This document shows positions 22,879-31,189 of a DNA stretch of 34,669 nt, piece after piece (within the stretch, counting starts at the first letter, position 1; each line of letters starts with the position of its first letter). Both the position numbers and the translations under genes were made by a program. Under the pieces are notes generated by a model. That model was not told where the DNA came from and searched no databases. It worked only from the letters and a program-made list of their open reading frames with translations. Origin of the DNA: a bacterium (GTDB lineage Bacteria > Bacillota > Clostridia > Lachnospirales > Lachnospiraceae); the NCBI GenBank assembly GCA_030524675.1, contig JAUNGE010000037.1, positions 1-34,669 of the forward strand, given 5' to 3'.

Positions 22879-23883
22879 ATGATGTCAAATGATATCGGGA
22901 TTGACTTAGGTACAGCCAGTATTCTGGTGTACATTAAGGGCAAGGGTGTTGTGTTGAAGGAACCATCTGTTGTGGCGATTGACCGTGATACAAAGAGAAT
23001 TAAAGCTATCGGTGAAGAGGCGCGTTTGATGATTGGACGTACCCCAGGAAATATTGTGGCGGTTAGACCGCTGCGTCAGGGTGTTATTTCTGATTACACT
23101 GTGACAGAGAAGATGATGAAATACTTTATCGATAAAGCGGTTGGAAAAAGAACATTGAGAAAACCACGTATCAGTGTCTGCATTCCGTCCGGCGCGACGG
23201 AGGTAGAGCGCAAGGCTGTTGAGGATGCGACTTATCAGGCCGGCGCAAGAGAAGTGAAAATCATCGAGGAGCCGGTTGCAGCTGCGATTGGCGCCGGAAT
23301 TGATATTTCCAAAGCATGCGGAAATATGATTGTTGATATCGGTGGAGGTACAGCGGATATTGCGGTGATTTCTCTGGGCGGCACAGTGGTCAGCACTTCC
23401 ATAAAGACAGCCGGTGATGACTTCGATGAAGCGTTGGTGCGCTATATGAGAAAGAAACATAACCTGTTGATTGGTGAGAGAACGGCGGAGGAGATTAAGA
23501 TTAACATCGGTGCTGCTGCGAGAAGACCAGAAATGTTGACGATGGAAGTGCGCGGAAGAAATCTAGTGACAGGTCTTCCAAAGACGATTGTGGTGACTTC
23601 GGACGAGACACTGGAGGCGCTGAGAGAGCCGGCCATGCAGATTGTGGATGCCGTTCACAGCGTGCTGGAGCGCACACCACCTGAGCTGGCAGCAGATATT
23701 TTCGACAGAGGCATTGTCCTTACAGGAGGCGGCTCTCTTCTGAGCGGACTGGATTCTCTGATTGAGGAGAAGACGGGAATTGCGACGATGATTGCAGAGG
23801 ACCCGCTGACGGCGGTGGCGATTGGAACTGGAAAATATATCGAGTTTGCACACGGCGATAACTCCAAGAAATATAATGAATAG
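22879..23883 (+). CDS. MreB/Mbl-family actin-like cell-shape protein
   Basis: Encodes 334 aa, standard for MreB paralogs. It polymerises at the membrane and guides peptidoglycan elongation. Actin-type nucleotide motifs are present: phosphate-1 DIGIDLGTASILVY at the N-terminus, connect-1 CIPSGATEVERKAVEDA, the phosphate-2 segment MIVDIGGGTADIAVISLGG, and the adenosine motif IVLTGGGSLLSGL. Residues before the first motif are few, unlike amphipathic-helix MreBs of Gram-negatives. GGAGG precedes the ATG by 8 nt, and a TATAAT at 22780-22785 may serve as -10 with a weak -35. No mreC/mreD follow; the gene stands alone before a terminator, which suggests an Mbl- or MreBH-type paralog, but sequence reading alone cannot decide which. 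Confidence 0.95.
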   Translation: MMSNDIGIDLGTASILVYIKGKGVVLKEPSVVAIDRDTKRIKAIGEEARLMIGRTPGNIVAVRPLRQGVISDYTVTEKMMKYFIDKAVGKRTLRKPRISVCIPSGATEVERKAVEDATYQAGAREVKIIEEPVAAAIGAGIDISKACGNMIVDIGGGTADIAVISLGGTVVSTSIKTAGDDFDEALVRYMRKKHNLLIGERTAEEIKINIGAAARRPEMLTMEVRGRNLVTGLPKTIVVTSDETLEALREPAMQIVDAVHSVLERTPPELAADIFDRGIVLTGGGSLLSGLDSLIEEKTGIATMIAEDPLTAVAIGTGKYIEFAHGDNSKKYNE

Positions 23884-23961
23884 ATACAAATATAAGTGAG
23901 AAATGCAGATAAACCAAGAAGCGGCAAAAAGAAGAATCAGTAAGGAGTTATAGTCATAAGA

Positions 23962-24044
23962 AGAGAGAAAAAGCCTGAAAATGTGGATATGCCTGTACAT
24001 TTGCGATAAAAATGTGCAGCAGTTGACAGGTTTTTTCTCTTTTT
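23962..24044. terminator. terminator after the mreB-family gene
   Basis: AGAGAAAAAGCCTG (from ~23963) pairs with CAGGTTTTTTCTCT (24027-24040), with further inner pairing; U-rich on the plus strand and also A/T symmetrical, so it may act both ways. Confidence 0.8.
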
Positions 24045-24086
24045 CATAACTAGGATGATTCTTTTTGGAGAATGGAAGTATGAAAT

Positions 24087-26336
24087 ATGGCAACAGTAAA
24101 AGGATTTGTTGAAAAGATTAAATTTCGGAATGAGGAGAGCGGTTATACGGTGCTGAGCCTGGTTTCGGAGGGCGAAGAGTATATTCTGGTGGGTACATTT
24201 CAGTATATCGGGGAGGGAGAACTGCTGGAGGCAGAAGGAACGATGGTGGAACATCCCATGTACGGAGAGCAGCTGGCAGTGGAGCGCTACGAGGTAAAGA
24301 CGCCAGAAGATACGACTGCGATGGAGCGCTATCTGGGTTCCGGCGCGATAAAGGGCATCGGGTCGGCGCTGGCAGCGCGGATTGTGCGCAGATTTAAGGC
24401 AGACACATTTCGGATTATTGAAGAAGAACCGGAACGTTTGGCTGAGGTGAAGGGAATCAGCGAGAAAATGGCGCAGGCGATTGCCGAGCAGGTGACAGAA
24501 AAGAGAGAGATGCGTCAGGCGATGATTTTTCTGCAAAATTATGGGATTTCTATGAACCTCGCTGTAAAAATCTACAACCAGTACGGCCCAGCTCTCTATG
24601 GTATTATCAGGGAAAATCCATATCGCATGGCAGATGATATTCCAGGTGTGGGATTTAAGATTGCAGACGAAATCGCAGCGAAAGTTGGTATTTTTGTGGA
24701 TTCGGATTACCGGATTAAGAGCGGGATTGTATATGCGCTTCAGCAGGCGCTTTCCAACGGACATACGTATCTGCCAAAGGAAGAACTGCTGGTACAGGCG
24801 GCAGAGCTGCTCAAAGTCGATCAGAGCCAGATTGAAAAATATCTGATGGATATGATGATTGAGAAAAAGCTGGTAATGAAGGAGAGCGCGGCAGGCCAGG
24901 TGATTTATTCGTCACAGTATTATTATATGGAACTCAATACGGCAAAAATGCTGCATGATTTGAATCTGACCGGAAAGACGTCAGAAAAAGAAATTCGCAG
25001 GCGGTTGAAAGCGATTCAAAAAGCGGAACATATCGCACTGGATGAACTGCAGATTCAGGCAGTGGCAGAAGCCGTGAATCGCGGACTTTTGGTGATTACC
25101 GGAGGGCCTGGTACGGGAAAAACAACCACAATCAATACGATTATTCGCTATTTTGAAGAGGAAGAGATGGAAATTCTGTTGGCAGCACCGACAGGAAGAG
25201 CGGCAAAGCGAATGACAGAAGCGACAGGGTATGATGCCAGGACCATTCACCGCCTGTTGGAACTGAACGGCGTCCCAGATGAAAAGGAAGGGACGAGAGG
25301 GATGCATTTTGAGAGAAATGAGGAGAATCCTTTGGAGGCGGATGCGATTATTATTGATGAGGTCTCCATGGTGGATATTCATCTGATGTATGCGCTCTTA
25401 AAGGCAATCAATCCAGGTACAAGGCTGATTCTGGTGGGCGATATGGACCAGCTCCCGAGTGTCGGGCCAGGAAATGTGCTGCGCGACCTGATTGAATCCG
25501 GATGCTTTCCAGTGGTGAAGCTGACGCATATTTTCCGCCAGGCGACGGAGAGCGATATCATTGTCAATGCACACGGAATCAATCGCGGAGAAAAGATTGA
25601 CTTGGCAAAGCGCAGCAACGATTTTCTGTTTATAAAAAGAGACAATCCGGATGCTATCATCAGCGCCATGATTACGCTGGTGAAGGAAAAACTTCCACGG
25701 TATGTTCATGCGAATGTGTTGGATATCCAGATTATGACGCCGATGCGCAAAGGACTTTTGGGAGTGGAACGTCTGAATTCAATTTTACAGAATTTCCTAA
25801 ATCCGCCCGCCAAAGAGAAAAAAGAGCATAAGGTCGGGGAGACTGTTTTTCGCGAAGGCGATAAGGTCATGCAGATTAAAAATAATTACCAGATGGAATG
25901 GCTGTGTAAAAATTGCCGCGGAATGGTGACAGATAAGGGACTTGGCATTTTTAACGGCGATATGGGACGGATTGAGGAGATCAATGAATTTGCAGAAATT
26001 GTGACTGTGGTGTTTGATGAGACGCGGTGGGTGGAGTACAATTTCAAGCAGCTGGAAGAACTGGACCTTGCCTATGCGATTACGATTCACAAATCGCAGG
26101 GAAGCGAATATCCGGCTGTGGTGATTCCGGTTTCTTCTGGTCCAAGGATGCTGATGACAAGAAATCTGATTTATACAGCAGTGACGAGAGCGAAATCCTG
26201 TGTTTGCCTGGTGGGAAATCCTGCTGTTTTTCAGTCCATGGTGGACAATGCGATGGAACAGAAACGGTATTCCGGATTGAAAGAACGTATTTGGGATATT
26301 GAAAAAATTGAGGTTTCGGCAAACAAAGAAAAGTGA
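24087..26336 (+). CDS. recD2: RecD2-type DNA helicase (RecD/TraA family)
   Basis: Encodes 749 aa, the usual length of RecD2 proteins found in bacteria without RecBCD. It is a superfamily 1B helicase moving 5' to 3' and linked to repair and fork stability. In order: an N-terminal OB-like domain (~1-75), helix-hairpin-helix segments (GSGAIKGIGSALAARIV; GVGFKIADEIA), Walker A GGPGTGKTT from residue 339, APTGRAAKR (motif Ia), IIIDEVSMVD (motif II), GDMDQLPSVGPG (motif III), LTHIFRQ (motif IV) and the C-terminal AITIHKSQGSEYP plus YTAVTRAK (motifs V/VI). GGAAG lies near the ATG; an in-frame alternative is not evident. It follows the mreB-family gene after a terminator and is probably transcribed alone. 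Confidence 0.96.
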   Translation: MATVKGFVEKIKFRNEESGYTVLSLVSEGEEYILVGTFQYIGEGELLEAEGTMVEHPMYGEQLAVERYEVKTPEDTTAMERYLGSGAIKGIGSALAARIVRRFKADTFRIIEEEPERLAEVKGISEKMAQAIAEQVTEKREMRQAMIFLQNYGISMNLAVKIYNQYGPALYGIIRENPYRMADDIPGVGFKIADEIAAKVGIFVDSDYRIKSGIVYALQQALSNGHTYLPKEELLVQAAELLKVDQSQIEKYLMDMMIEKKLVMKESAAGQVIYSSQYYYMELNTAKMLHDLNLTGKTSEKEIRRRLKAIQKAEHIALDELQIQAVAEAVNRGLLVITGGPGTGKTTTINTIIRYFEEEEMEILLAAPTGRAAKRMTEATGYDARTIHRLLELNGVPDEKEGTRGMHFERNEENPLEADAIIIDEVSMVDIHLMYALLKAINPGTRLILVGDMDQLPSVGPGNVLRDLIESGCFPVVKLTHIFRQATESDIIVNAHGINRGEKIDLAKRSNDFLFIKRDNPDAIISAMITLVKEKLPRYVHANVLDIQIMTPMRKGLLGVERLNSILQNFLNPPAKEKKEHKVGETVFREGDKVMQIKNNYQMEWLCKNCRGMVTDKGLGIFNGDMGRIEEINEFAEIVTVVFDETRWVEYNFKQLEELDLAYAITIHKSQGSEYPAVVIPVSSGPRMLMTRNLIYTAVTRAKSCVCLVGNPAVFQSMVDNAMEQKRYSGLKERIWDIEKIEVSANKEK

Positions 26337-26504
26337 CAAGCAGAAAATGGAAAAAGAAGAGAAAGTGAGAGAATGTATCTTAAATAAATGGCAGAAAAAC
26401 AGAATGAACTTTTTGTTCATAAAAATGTAAGAAATTCTACCACTTTCTCAGATTTTTTTTAGGAACCGTTCATGAAGAGAACACAATTTTTCGGTATTAT
26501 ATTC

Positions 26505-26675
26505 TCAAGAAGTTCCCAGAGAGATGGGATACTTTTTCAGATAGATAAAATGAAGCCGCTGATCCAGCGCGCACAAATCAGGCCGGCTTCGACTAAAAAT
26601 TACGTATGACAATACGATGATATAACAAACACTTTGCAAAGATATGACAAAGCTATTGCAAGGTGTTTCTTTTTT
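26505..26675 (+). ncRNA. candidate structured RNA in the recD2-secreted protein gap
   Basis: Within the 440-bp gap (26337-26776) three helices follow one another: TCCCA/TGGGA around 26515-26531, a longer GAAGCCG-CTGAT/ATCAG-GC-CGGCTTC helix at about 26553-26589, and the terminator at 26627-26675. No open frame is convincing and no good promoter was found (only TATTAT at 26495-26500 without a -35). It could equally be a recD2 3' untranslated region. The helices are seen; the RNA gene is inference. Confidence 0.35.
26627..26675 (+). terminator. rho-independent terminator before the secreted-protein gene
   Basis: AAACACTTTGCAA (26627-26639) pairs with TTGCAAGGTGTTT (26656-26668) with one G-U wobble, followed by CTTTTTTCTT. 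Confidence 0.88.
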
Positions 26676-26776
26676 CTTACAATTTTCTTTCAGAATTCCG
26701 TGTCTACTGTACAAAGACACAGGTTTTGTTGTATAGTAAGAGTGAAAACAACAGAAAAGAAGGGAGGAAGGAAAAA

Positions 26777-27304
26777 ATGAAACAGTTTCACAAAATTCTT
26801 TTGACCGGAATCCTTGCAGTATGCCTTGGCATAATAAGTGCCCCCCCCATTTTCGCATGGGACTGGAATAAAACAGAAGCTGCGAAAAGCACAGAAGAAG
26901 ACATGGATTTGGCATTTACATTTCAGAAAACAACGATTCACATGGATGATGAAGCGGAAACCATCTTTAAGACCTTAAAAAAGTCGGAAGAGTGCTTTGA
27001 ACAGGAAAGCTGCAGTTATCAGGGAGTTGACCGCACTTACACATATGACGGATTTGAACTGGGAACCTATACAATGACAGGACAATCGGAGAAAATAAAA
27101 CGAGTTGCCATTTTGGATAACAGCGTTGCGACTCCGGAAGGTTTGACAATCGGATCTGGTTTTGAGGATATGGTGAGTGCTTATGGCAGCGGCTACGAAA
27201 AGGAAGACGGATGTTATTGCTATACCGCGGGAAATACACAGTTAAAAATTGAGACAGAGCGAGGAAATGTGAGTGCGATTGTATACGAACTGACAGCCGA
27301 ATAA
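26777..27304 (+). CDS. small secreted protein of unknown function
   Basis: Encodes 175 aa from the ATG at 26777, behind a strong GGGAGGAAGG site; an upstream extension of the frame is not used. A Sec signal peptide of about 28 residues has a basic start (KQFHK), a hydrophobic core and a likely I-F-A cut before W-D-W. There is no lipobox cysteine. The mature part has the pattern FTFQKTTIHMDDEAETIFKTL, CSYQGVDRTYTYDGFELGTY and NSVATPEGLTIGS, a conserved extracytoplasmic domain common in Lachnospiraceae, often as a lipoprotein, resembling a small alpha/beta BLIP/SmpA-like repeat. Function is unknown to me. Its signal-peptide codons contain eight consecutive C (26841-26848), so frameshifting by slippage is possible. 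Confidence 0.82.
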   Translation: MKQFHKILLTGILAVCLGIISAPPIFAWDWNKTEAAKSTEEDMDLAFTFQKTTIHMDDEAETIFKTLKKSEECFEQESCSYQGVDRTYTYDGFELGTYTMTGQSEKIKRVAILDNSVATPEGLTIGSGFEDMVSAYGSGYEKEDGCYCYTAGNTQLKIETERGNVSAIVYELTAE

Positions 27305-27345
27305 TGGTAAGTATGCTGATAGACTGCATTATGAATACAGGCGGC

Positions 27346-27415
27346 GATTGCGGGAGTGCGTGAGCACGAAGCAATCGACTTTCACACATGGTGATGCCTG
27401 CGCCAGCAGGTATGT
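27346..27415 (+). repeat. structured dispersed repeat, copy B
   Basis: GATTGC (27346-27351)/GCAATC (27371-27376) encloses GTGC-GTGA-GCAC (27356-27367); then comes the block shared with copy A (27377-27398, 19 of 22 bases identical); then ATGCCTGC-GCCA-GCAGGTAT (27394-27413). It lies in the 27305-27706 gap, which otherwise holds a terminator and a promoter but no gene. Confidence 0.72.
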
Positions 27416-27479
27416 CCGTTTAGTAAGGCACTGAGAACTGTATCCTGGAAGATGTCTCATGGAACAATACGATGCAGAG

Positions 27480-27548
27480 TTCCCCTTGTGCATGTGTTTG
27501 CTGGAAAGACGAATATTTGGCAGACATGGTGCATAAGGGGAATTTTTT
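27480..27548 (+). terminator. terminator downstream of copy B
   Basis: TTCCCCTTGTGCA (27480-27492) pairs with TGCATAAGGGGAA (27530-27542) with one G/A mismatch, followed by six T. It ends the transcript from the secreted-protein gene about 240 nt after its stop, so copy B is in that transcript's 3' end. Confidence 0.85.
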
Positions 27549-27586
27549 ACCCTATGAAAGACATAAAAAGAAAATAAAAAAAATAG

Positions 27587-27615
27587 TTGCATATTAAGAT
27601 AAAATGTGATAAGAT
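27587..27615 (+). promoter_or_regulatory. probable promoter of comFC
   Basis: TTGCAT (27587-27592), a 17-bp spacer and TAAGAT (27610-27615), about 85 bp before the comFC start. Confidence 0.55.
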
Positions 27616-27706
27616 ATTAATAAGATAAAAATAAAAAATATATCTTAAAAAGAAAAAAGAGTGCAGGGAAAGAAAATAATATAGGAAGTCAAAGAGAATA
27701 TAAGAA

Positions 27707-28435
27707 ATGATATTAGAAAATGTCTGGTTTGAGGGTATTCTGGATATGATATATCCCAGGTGCTGTCCTGTATGTGGTGAGATTGTGCTCCCAAAAGGAG
27801 AAAAAATATGTCCGAGGTGTCTGAAAAAACTGCGCTTTGTCCATTCTCCCACTTGTAAATGCTGTGGCAAAGAGATTCTCTCTCCTGTGCAGGAATACTG
27901 TTTTGACTGTTCGCGTCGTCCGAAGGCATTTGAATATGGCATGCCACTTCTGAATTATGAGAAATATGCCAGGCGCTCGGTGACTGCGATTAAATATAAA
28001 AATAAAAGAGAATATCTGGATTTGTATGCAGAACTTCTGTGCGCAAAGTTTGGCAGACGAATGCAGGCGATTTCTCCGGACGCGCTGGTTCCTGTCCCGA
28101 TTCATAAGAAAAAGCGGAGAAAAAGAGGATTTAACCAGGCAGAAGTTCTGGCGCGCCGTATGGGGAGGATTCTGGAGATTCCGGTGTGGACAGACTGCCT
28201 AGTGCGCACAAAGAATACCCAGCCGCAGAAAGACCTGTCAGCTGCGGAACGGTTTCAGAATTTAAAAGAGGCATTTGCTGTGGAGAAAGATTTAAACGGA
28301 GTGGATGCGGTTGTTTTGATAGATGATATTTATACGACTGGCGCGACTGCGCAGGCATGCACCTTGGCTTTAAAAGGTGCCGGAGTAAAGAGAGTGTATC
28401 TGGCAGTGATCTGTATTGGAAACGGGGAAAGATAA
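27707..28435 (+). CDS. comFC: ComFC-family phosphoribosyltransferase-like protein
   Basis: Encodes 242 aa, normal for ComFC/GntX. The N-terminus has four cysteine pairs in zinc-ribbon spacing (CCPVC, CPRC, CKCCG, CFDC). The centre has ALVPVPIHKKKRRKRGFNQAE, and the C-terminus holds the PRPP-binding motif VVLIDDIYTTGATA of type I phosphoribosyltransferases. ComFC is needed for natural transformation in several species and is thought to act on incoming single-stranded DNA with ComFA. No comFA is adjacent here. The ribosome site is weak (AGGAAG is far from the ATG), which suggests low translation. It ends 19 bp before the promoter of the rpmG-secE-nusG operon. Confidence 0.93.
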   Translation: MILENVWFEGILDMIYPRCCPVCGEIVLPKGEKICPRCLKKLRFVHSPTCKCCGKEILSPVQEYCFDCSRRPKAFEYGMPLLNYEKYARRSVTAIKYKNKREYLDLYAELLCAKFGRRMQAISPDALVPVPIHKKKRRKRGFNQAEVLARRMGRILEIPVWTDCLVRTKNTQPQKDLSAAERFQNLKEAFAVEKDLNGVDAVVLIDDIYTTGATAQACTLALKGAGVKRVYLAVICIGNGER

Positions 28436-28454
28436 TATATGTGGAAAAAACTCC

Positions 28455-28483
28455 TTGACTGATAGTGAAAAGTATGATATAGT
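28455..28483 (+). promoter_or_regulatory. sigma-A promoter of the rpmG-secE-nusG operon
   Basis: TTGACT (28455-28460), a 17-bp spacer and TATAGT (28478-28483), about 100 bp upstream of rpmG. Confidence 0.88.
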
Positions 28484-28581
28484 GGACGGGCGAATGGAAG
28501 AAAATAAGGGTCTTTTTTTTATGCTCAAAAAAATAAAGGTCCTGACACATGACAACGATTATTTAAGTGGAGGTGGAAGTC

Positions 28582-28731
28582 GTGCGCGTTAAGATTATAC
28601 TGGCATGTACAGAGTGCAAGCAGAGAAATTACAACATGACTAAGGATAAGAAAAATCATCCTGACAGAATGGAAACAAAGAAATATTGCAGATTCTGCAA
28701 GAGACACACAATGCACAAAGAAACAAAGTAA
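28582..28731 (+). CDS. rpmG: 50S ribosomal protein L33 (zinc-binding C+ form)
   Basis: Encodes 49 aa starting with GTG, behind GGAGG (28569-28573 region). The two CxxC knuckles, CTEC at the N-terminal third and CRFC near the end, mark the zinc-containing form of L33. The [14 protein letters not shown] and ending HKETK are typical of L33. It opens the rpmG-secE-nusG operon, the usual order in Firmicutes. Zinc-free L33 paralogs replace this form when zinc is scarce in some species, but none is visible here. Confidence 0.95.
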   Translation: MRVKIILACTECKQRNYNMTKDKKNHPDRMETKKYCRFCKRHTMHKETK

Positions 28732-28764
28732 TTGTATCTGGTTTTAGAAAGAGGACGTGAATTC

Positions 28765-28968
28765 ATGAGTGAAACAGGGAAAAAAGAAAAAGCCACTTTG
28801 AAGGACTTTTTCAAGGGTGTCAAGGCTGAGTTCAAGAAAGTAATTTGGCCGAACCAGGAGAAGATTACGAAGCAGACGATTGCTGTGGTTGCAGTTTCTG
28901 TAGCATTGTCAGCGATTATTGCAGTACTGGATCTCATATTCCAGTTTGGTCTCAGTAAGATTCTGTAA
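28765..28968 (+). CDS. secE: preprotein translocase subunit SecE
   Basis: Encodes 67 aa, the short single-helix SecE of Gram-positives. A cytoplasmic amphipathic segment with FFKGVKAEFKKVIWPNQEKITKQT (the conserved VxWPxxxExxxxT pattern) precedes one membrane helix (residues ~40-60). SecE clamps SecY in the SecYEG channel. ATG at 28765 has GAGGA 9 nt upstream; an earlier in-frame start at 28732 directly after rpmG has no ribosome site. It lies between rpmG and nusG as in most Firmicutes. Confidence 0.96.
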   Translation: MSETGKKEKATLKDFFKGVKAEFKKVIWPNQEKITKQTIAVVAVSVALSAIIAVLDLIFQFGLSKIL

Positions 28969-28984
28969 AGGCGAGGGTGATGCT

Positions 28985-29554
28985 ATGTCAGAGGGAAGTT
29001 GGTATGTAGTTCATACCTATTCTGGGTATGAAAACAAAGTAAAATTGGATATTGAGAAGACAATCAAAAACCGTAAACTTCAGGACCAGATTTTTGAGGT
29101 TTGTGTACCGCTTGAGGAAGTCACTGAGATTAAGAATGGCGTGGAAAAAGAAGCAACCAGAAAGCTGTTCCCGTGCTATGTTTTGATTCGTATGATTATG
29201 AATGACGAAACCTGGTATGTTGTGCGCAATACGCGCGGTGTTACTGGTTTTGTAGGACCGGATTCAAAGCCGGTTCCATTGACAGAGACGGAGATGAAAA
29301 AGCTTGGATTTGCGCTTCCAGGCAAGGATTCTGATGCAGCAGATGCGCAGAGTGAACTTTCTGTATCAAATACAGTTACGCAGATCGATTTTGAAGTGGG
29401 CGATATGATTGTTGTGAATTCCGGTGCTTGGGAAGGCAGTGTTGCTGATATCAAGTCCATCAACAAGAAAACGCAGAGCGTCACGATTGAAGTTGAGATG
29501 TTTGGCCGTGCGACACCGGTTGAGCTTAAATTCACCGAAGTAAGAAAGAAGTAA
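28985..29554 (+). CDS. nusG: transcription termination/antitermination factor NusG
   Basis: Encodes 189 aa from the ATG at 28985, slightly longer than the ~177 aa of Bacillus NusG. The NGN domain (SWYVVHTYSGYENKVKLDIE; LFPCYVLIRMIMNDETWYVVRNTRGVTGFVG) binds the RNA polymerase clamp. A linker rich in Asp, Ala and Ser follows, then the KOW domain (FEVGDMIVVNSGAWEGSVADIKSI). In the KOW domain the usual G-P-F is replaced by G-A-W, as in other Clostridia. It is 16 bp downstream of secE and is followed by the L1-type site and rplK. Confidence 0.96.
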   Translation: MSEGSWYVVHTYSGYENKVKLDIEKTIKNRKLQDQIFEVCVPLEEVTEIKNGVEKEATRKLFPCYVLIRMIMNDETWYVVRNTRGVTGFVGPDSKPVPLTETEMKKLGFALPGKDSDAADAQSELSVSNTVTQIDFEVGDMIVVNSGAWEGSVADIKSINKKTQSVTIEVEMFGRATPVELKFTEVRKK

Positions 29555-29585
29555 GGAAACGGTCGTTTCTTTTGGAGAGCGGCTC

Positions 29586-29615
29586 GTGGGAGGGAACAAT
29601 CCCCGACAATACCAC
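29586..29615 (+). promoter_or_regulatory. putative ribosomal protein L1 binding site upstream of rplK
   Basis: GTGG (29586-29589)-GA-GGG...CCC-GACAAT A-CCAC (to 29615) folds into a helix with an asymmetric loop. It is nearly the same as the site at 30170-30196. L1 is known to repress its own operon by binding mRNA that mimics its 23S rRNA site. The match to L1 specificity is inference from position, duplication and fold. Confidence 0.65.
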
Positions 29616-29636
29616 ATGATTTAGGAGGTGCCTAAA

Positions 29637-30062
29637 ATGGCAAAGAAAGTAACAGGTTATATCAAATTACAGATTCCTGCTGGTAAGGCAACACCAGCAC
29701 CGCCAGTTGGTCCTGCATTAGGACAGCATGGTGTAAACATCGTACAGTTTACAAAAGAGTTCAATGCAAGAACTGCAGATCAGGACGGAATGACCATTCC
29801 GGTTGTTATTACTGTATACGCTGACAGAAGCTTCAGCTTCATTACAAAGACTCCGCCGGCTGCTGTACTGTTAAAGAAAGCTTGCAAGCTGAAATCCGGT
29901 TCTGCTAAGCCAAACAAAGATAAAGTGGCTACTATCACAAGAGCAGAAGTTCAGAAGATTGCTGAATTAAAGATGCCAGATTTGAACGCAGCAAGCATTG
30001 AAGCTGCAACAAGCATGATTGCTGGTACTGCAAGAAGTATGGGTATCACTGTAGTTGACTAA
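29637..30062 (+). CDS. rplK: 50S ribosomal protein L11
   Basis: Encodes 141 aa, the canonical L11 length. The N-terminal domain with [23 protein letters not shown], including the conserved proline-rich loop, and the C-terminal rRNA-binding domain ([32 protein letters not shown]) are intact. L11 forms the GTPase-associated centre with 23S rRNA. AGGAGGTG ends 6 nt before the ATG at 29637; three codons further 5' in frame are not needed. Confidence 0.98.
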   Translation: MAKKVTGYIKLQIPAGKATPAPPVGPALGQHGVNIVQFTKEFNARTADQDGMTIPVVITVYADRSFSFITKTPPAAVLLKKACKLKSGSAKPNKDKVATITRAEVQKIAELKMPDLNAASIEAATSMIAGTARSMGITVVD

Positions 30063-30169
30063 TCTAAATGCAATCGAATTACAGGTGAATAGATTTGACT
30101 GATTTCAACACAGGTTGCATCATGAAATTTATTATAGTTTTGTTACAGCATTGAGCAGCAGTAACAAAC

Positions 30170-30196
30170 GTGGGAGGGAAATCCCGACACTACCAC
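30170..30196 (+). promoter_or_regulatory. putative ribosomal protein L1 binding site upstream of rplA
   Basis: GTGG (30170-30173)-GA-GGGA-AA-TCCC-GACACTA-CCAC (30193-30196) folds like the site before rplK. It ends just before the AGGAGG (30198-30203) of rplA, so binding of L1 could hide the ribosome site. Confidence 0.68.
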
Positions 30197-30212
30197 TAGG
30201 AGGTTATTTATC

Positions 30213-30908
30213 ATGAAACGAGGAAAAAGATATAAAGAGGCTGCTAAATTAGTAGACCGTTCCAATCTGTATGATACAGCAGAAGCAATCGCTATCTTAA
30301 AGAAGACTGCATCTGCAAAATTTGATGAAACTATCGAGGTTCATTTGAGAACCGGCTGTGACGGACGTCACGCAGACCAGCAGGTTCGTGGTGCAGTTGT
30401 TCTGCCTCACGGAACTGGTAAAGTTGTAAGAATCTTGGTATTTGCAAAGGGTGCTAAGGCTGAGGAAGCTAAGGCAGCTGGCGCTGATTTTGTAGGCGCT
30501 GAGGAACTGATTCCGAAGATTCAGCATGAAGGCTGGTTAGATTTTGATGTAGTTGTAGCTACACCGGATATGATGGGTGTTGTAGGTCGTCTGGGTCGTA
30601 TCCTTGGACCGAAGGGCTTAATGCCAAACCCGAAGGCTGGTACTGTTACGATGGACGTAACAAAAGCTGTCAACGATATCAAAGCTGGTAAGATTGAGTA
30701 CAGACTTGACAAGACAAACATTATTCACGTGCCAGTTGGTAAAGCTTCTTTCACAGAAGAGCAATTAGCGGACAACTTCCAGACGCTTATGGATGCAATT
30801 ATGAAAGCAAAACCAAGCACAGTAAAAGGTGCTTACCTGAGAAGTGTTACACTGACCTCTACTATGGGACCTGGTGTAAAGCTGAACGTAGCAAAGCTGA
30901 CAAACTAG
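30213..30908 (+). CDS. rplA: 50S ribosomal protein L1
   Basis: Encodes 231 aa, normal for bacterial L1. Recognisable parts: [15 protein letters not shown] at the N-terminus, [27 protein letters not shown], and the signature [23 protein letters not shown]1 forms the mobile stalk near the E-site and often acts as repressor of its own operon. AGGAGG sits about 9 nt before the ATG. It is separated from rplK by 150 bp containing the second L1-type site and a GTTAC/GTAAC hairpin. Confidence 0.98.
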   Translation: MKRGKRYKEAAKLVDRSNLYDTAEAIAILKKTASAKFDETIEVHLRTGCDGRHADQQVRGAVVLPHGTGKVVRILVFAKGAKAEEAKAAGADFVGAEELIPKIQHEGWLDFDVVVATPDMMGVVGRLGRILGPKGLMPNPKAGTVTMDVTKAVNDIKAGKIEYRLDKTNIIHVPVGKASFTEEQLADNFQTLMDAIMKAKPSTVKGAYLRSVTLTSTMGPGVKLNVAKLTN

Positions 30909-30965
30909 TTTTGTCCACTTTAAAGGCTGGTTGAGCGGACGAGCAAAAACTCATCAAAAAATAAA

Positions 30966-30994
30966 TTGACATTCTGAAATATTTATGATATATT
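30966..30994 (+). promoter_or_regulatory. sigma-A promoter of rplJ-rplL
   Basis: Perfect TTGACA (30966-30971), a 17-bp spacer and TATATT (30989-30994) with extended -10 TGA. It makes rplJ-rplL a separate transcription unit from rplK-rplA. Confidence 0.9.
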
Positions 30995-31004
30995 ATGCAA
31001 GTAT

Positions 31005-31125
31005 TGATTGCCGAAGACAGCAGGTGCCGTATGGCATAAGGTGAAAACGCCTGCCGAGGGAAAGTACAAAACATACGCGAGTAGTTTGTAATCCACCTCT
31101 CTGTCTTGGGACAGAGAGGTTTTTT
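31005..31125 (+). promoter_or_regulatory. ribosomal L10 leader with attenuator terminator
   Basis: The segment AGACAGCAGGTGCC...TAAGGTGAAAACGCCTGCCGAGGG is the conserved L10(L12)4 binding fold of Firmicutes L10 leaders. It ends in a perfect 10-bp hairpin CCTCTCTGTC (31096-31105)/GACAGAGAGG (31110-31119) with six T. Excess L10-L12 complex binding should favour this terminator and reduce rplJ-rplL expression. Confidence 0.93.
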
Positions 31126-31189
31126 CGTTTAGAAAATCTTATAGACCGCAATCAATGCCTCGAAAATCTATAAGGAGGTGCAACATTCA

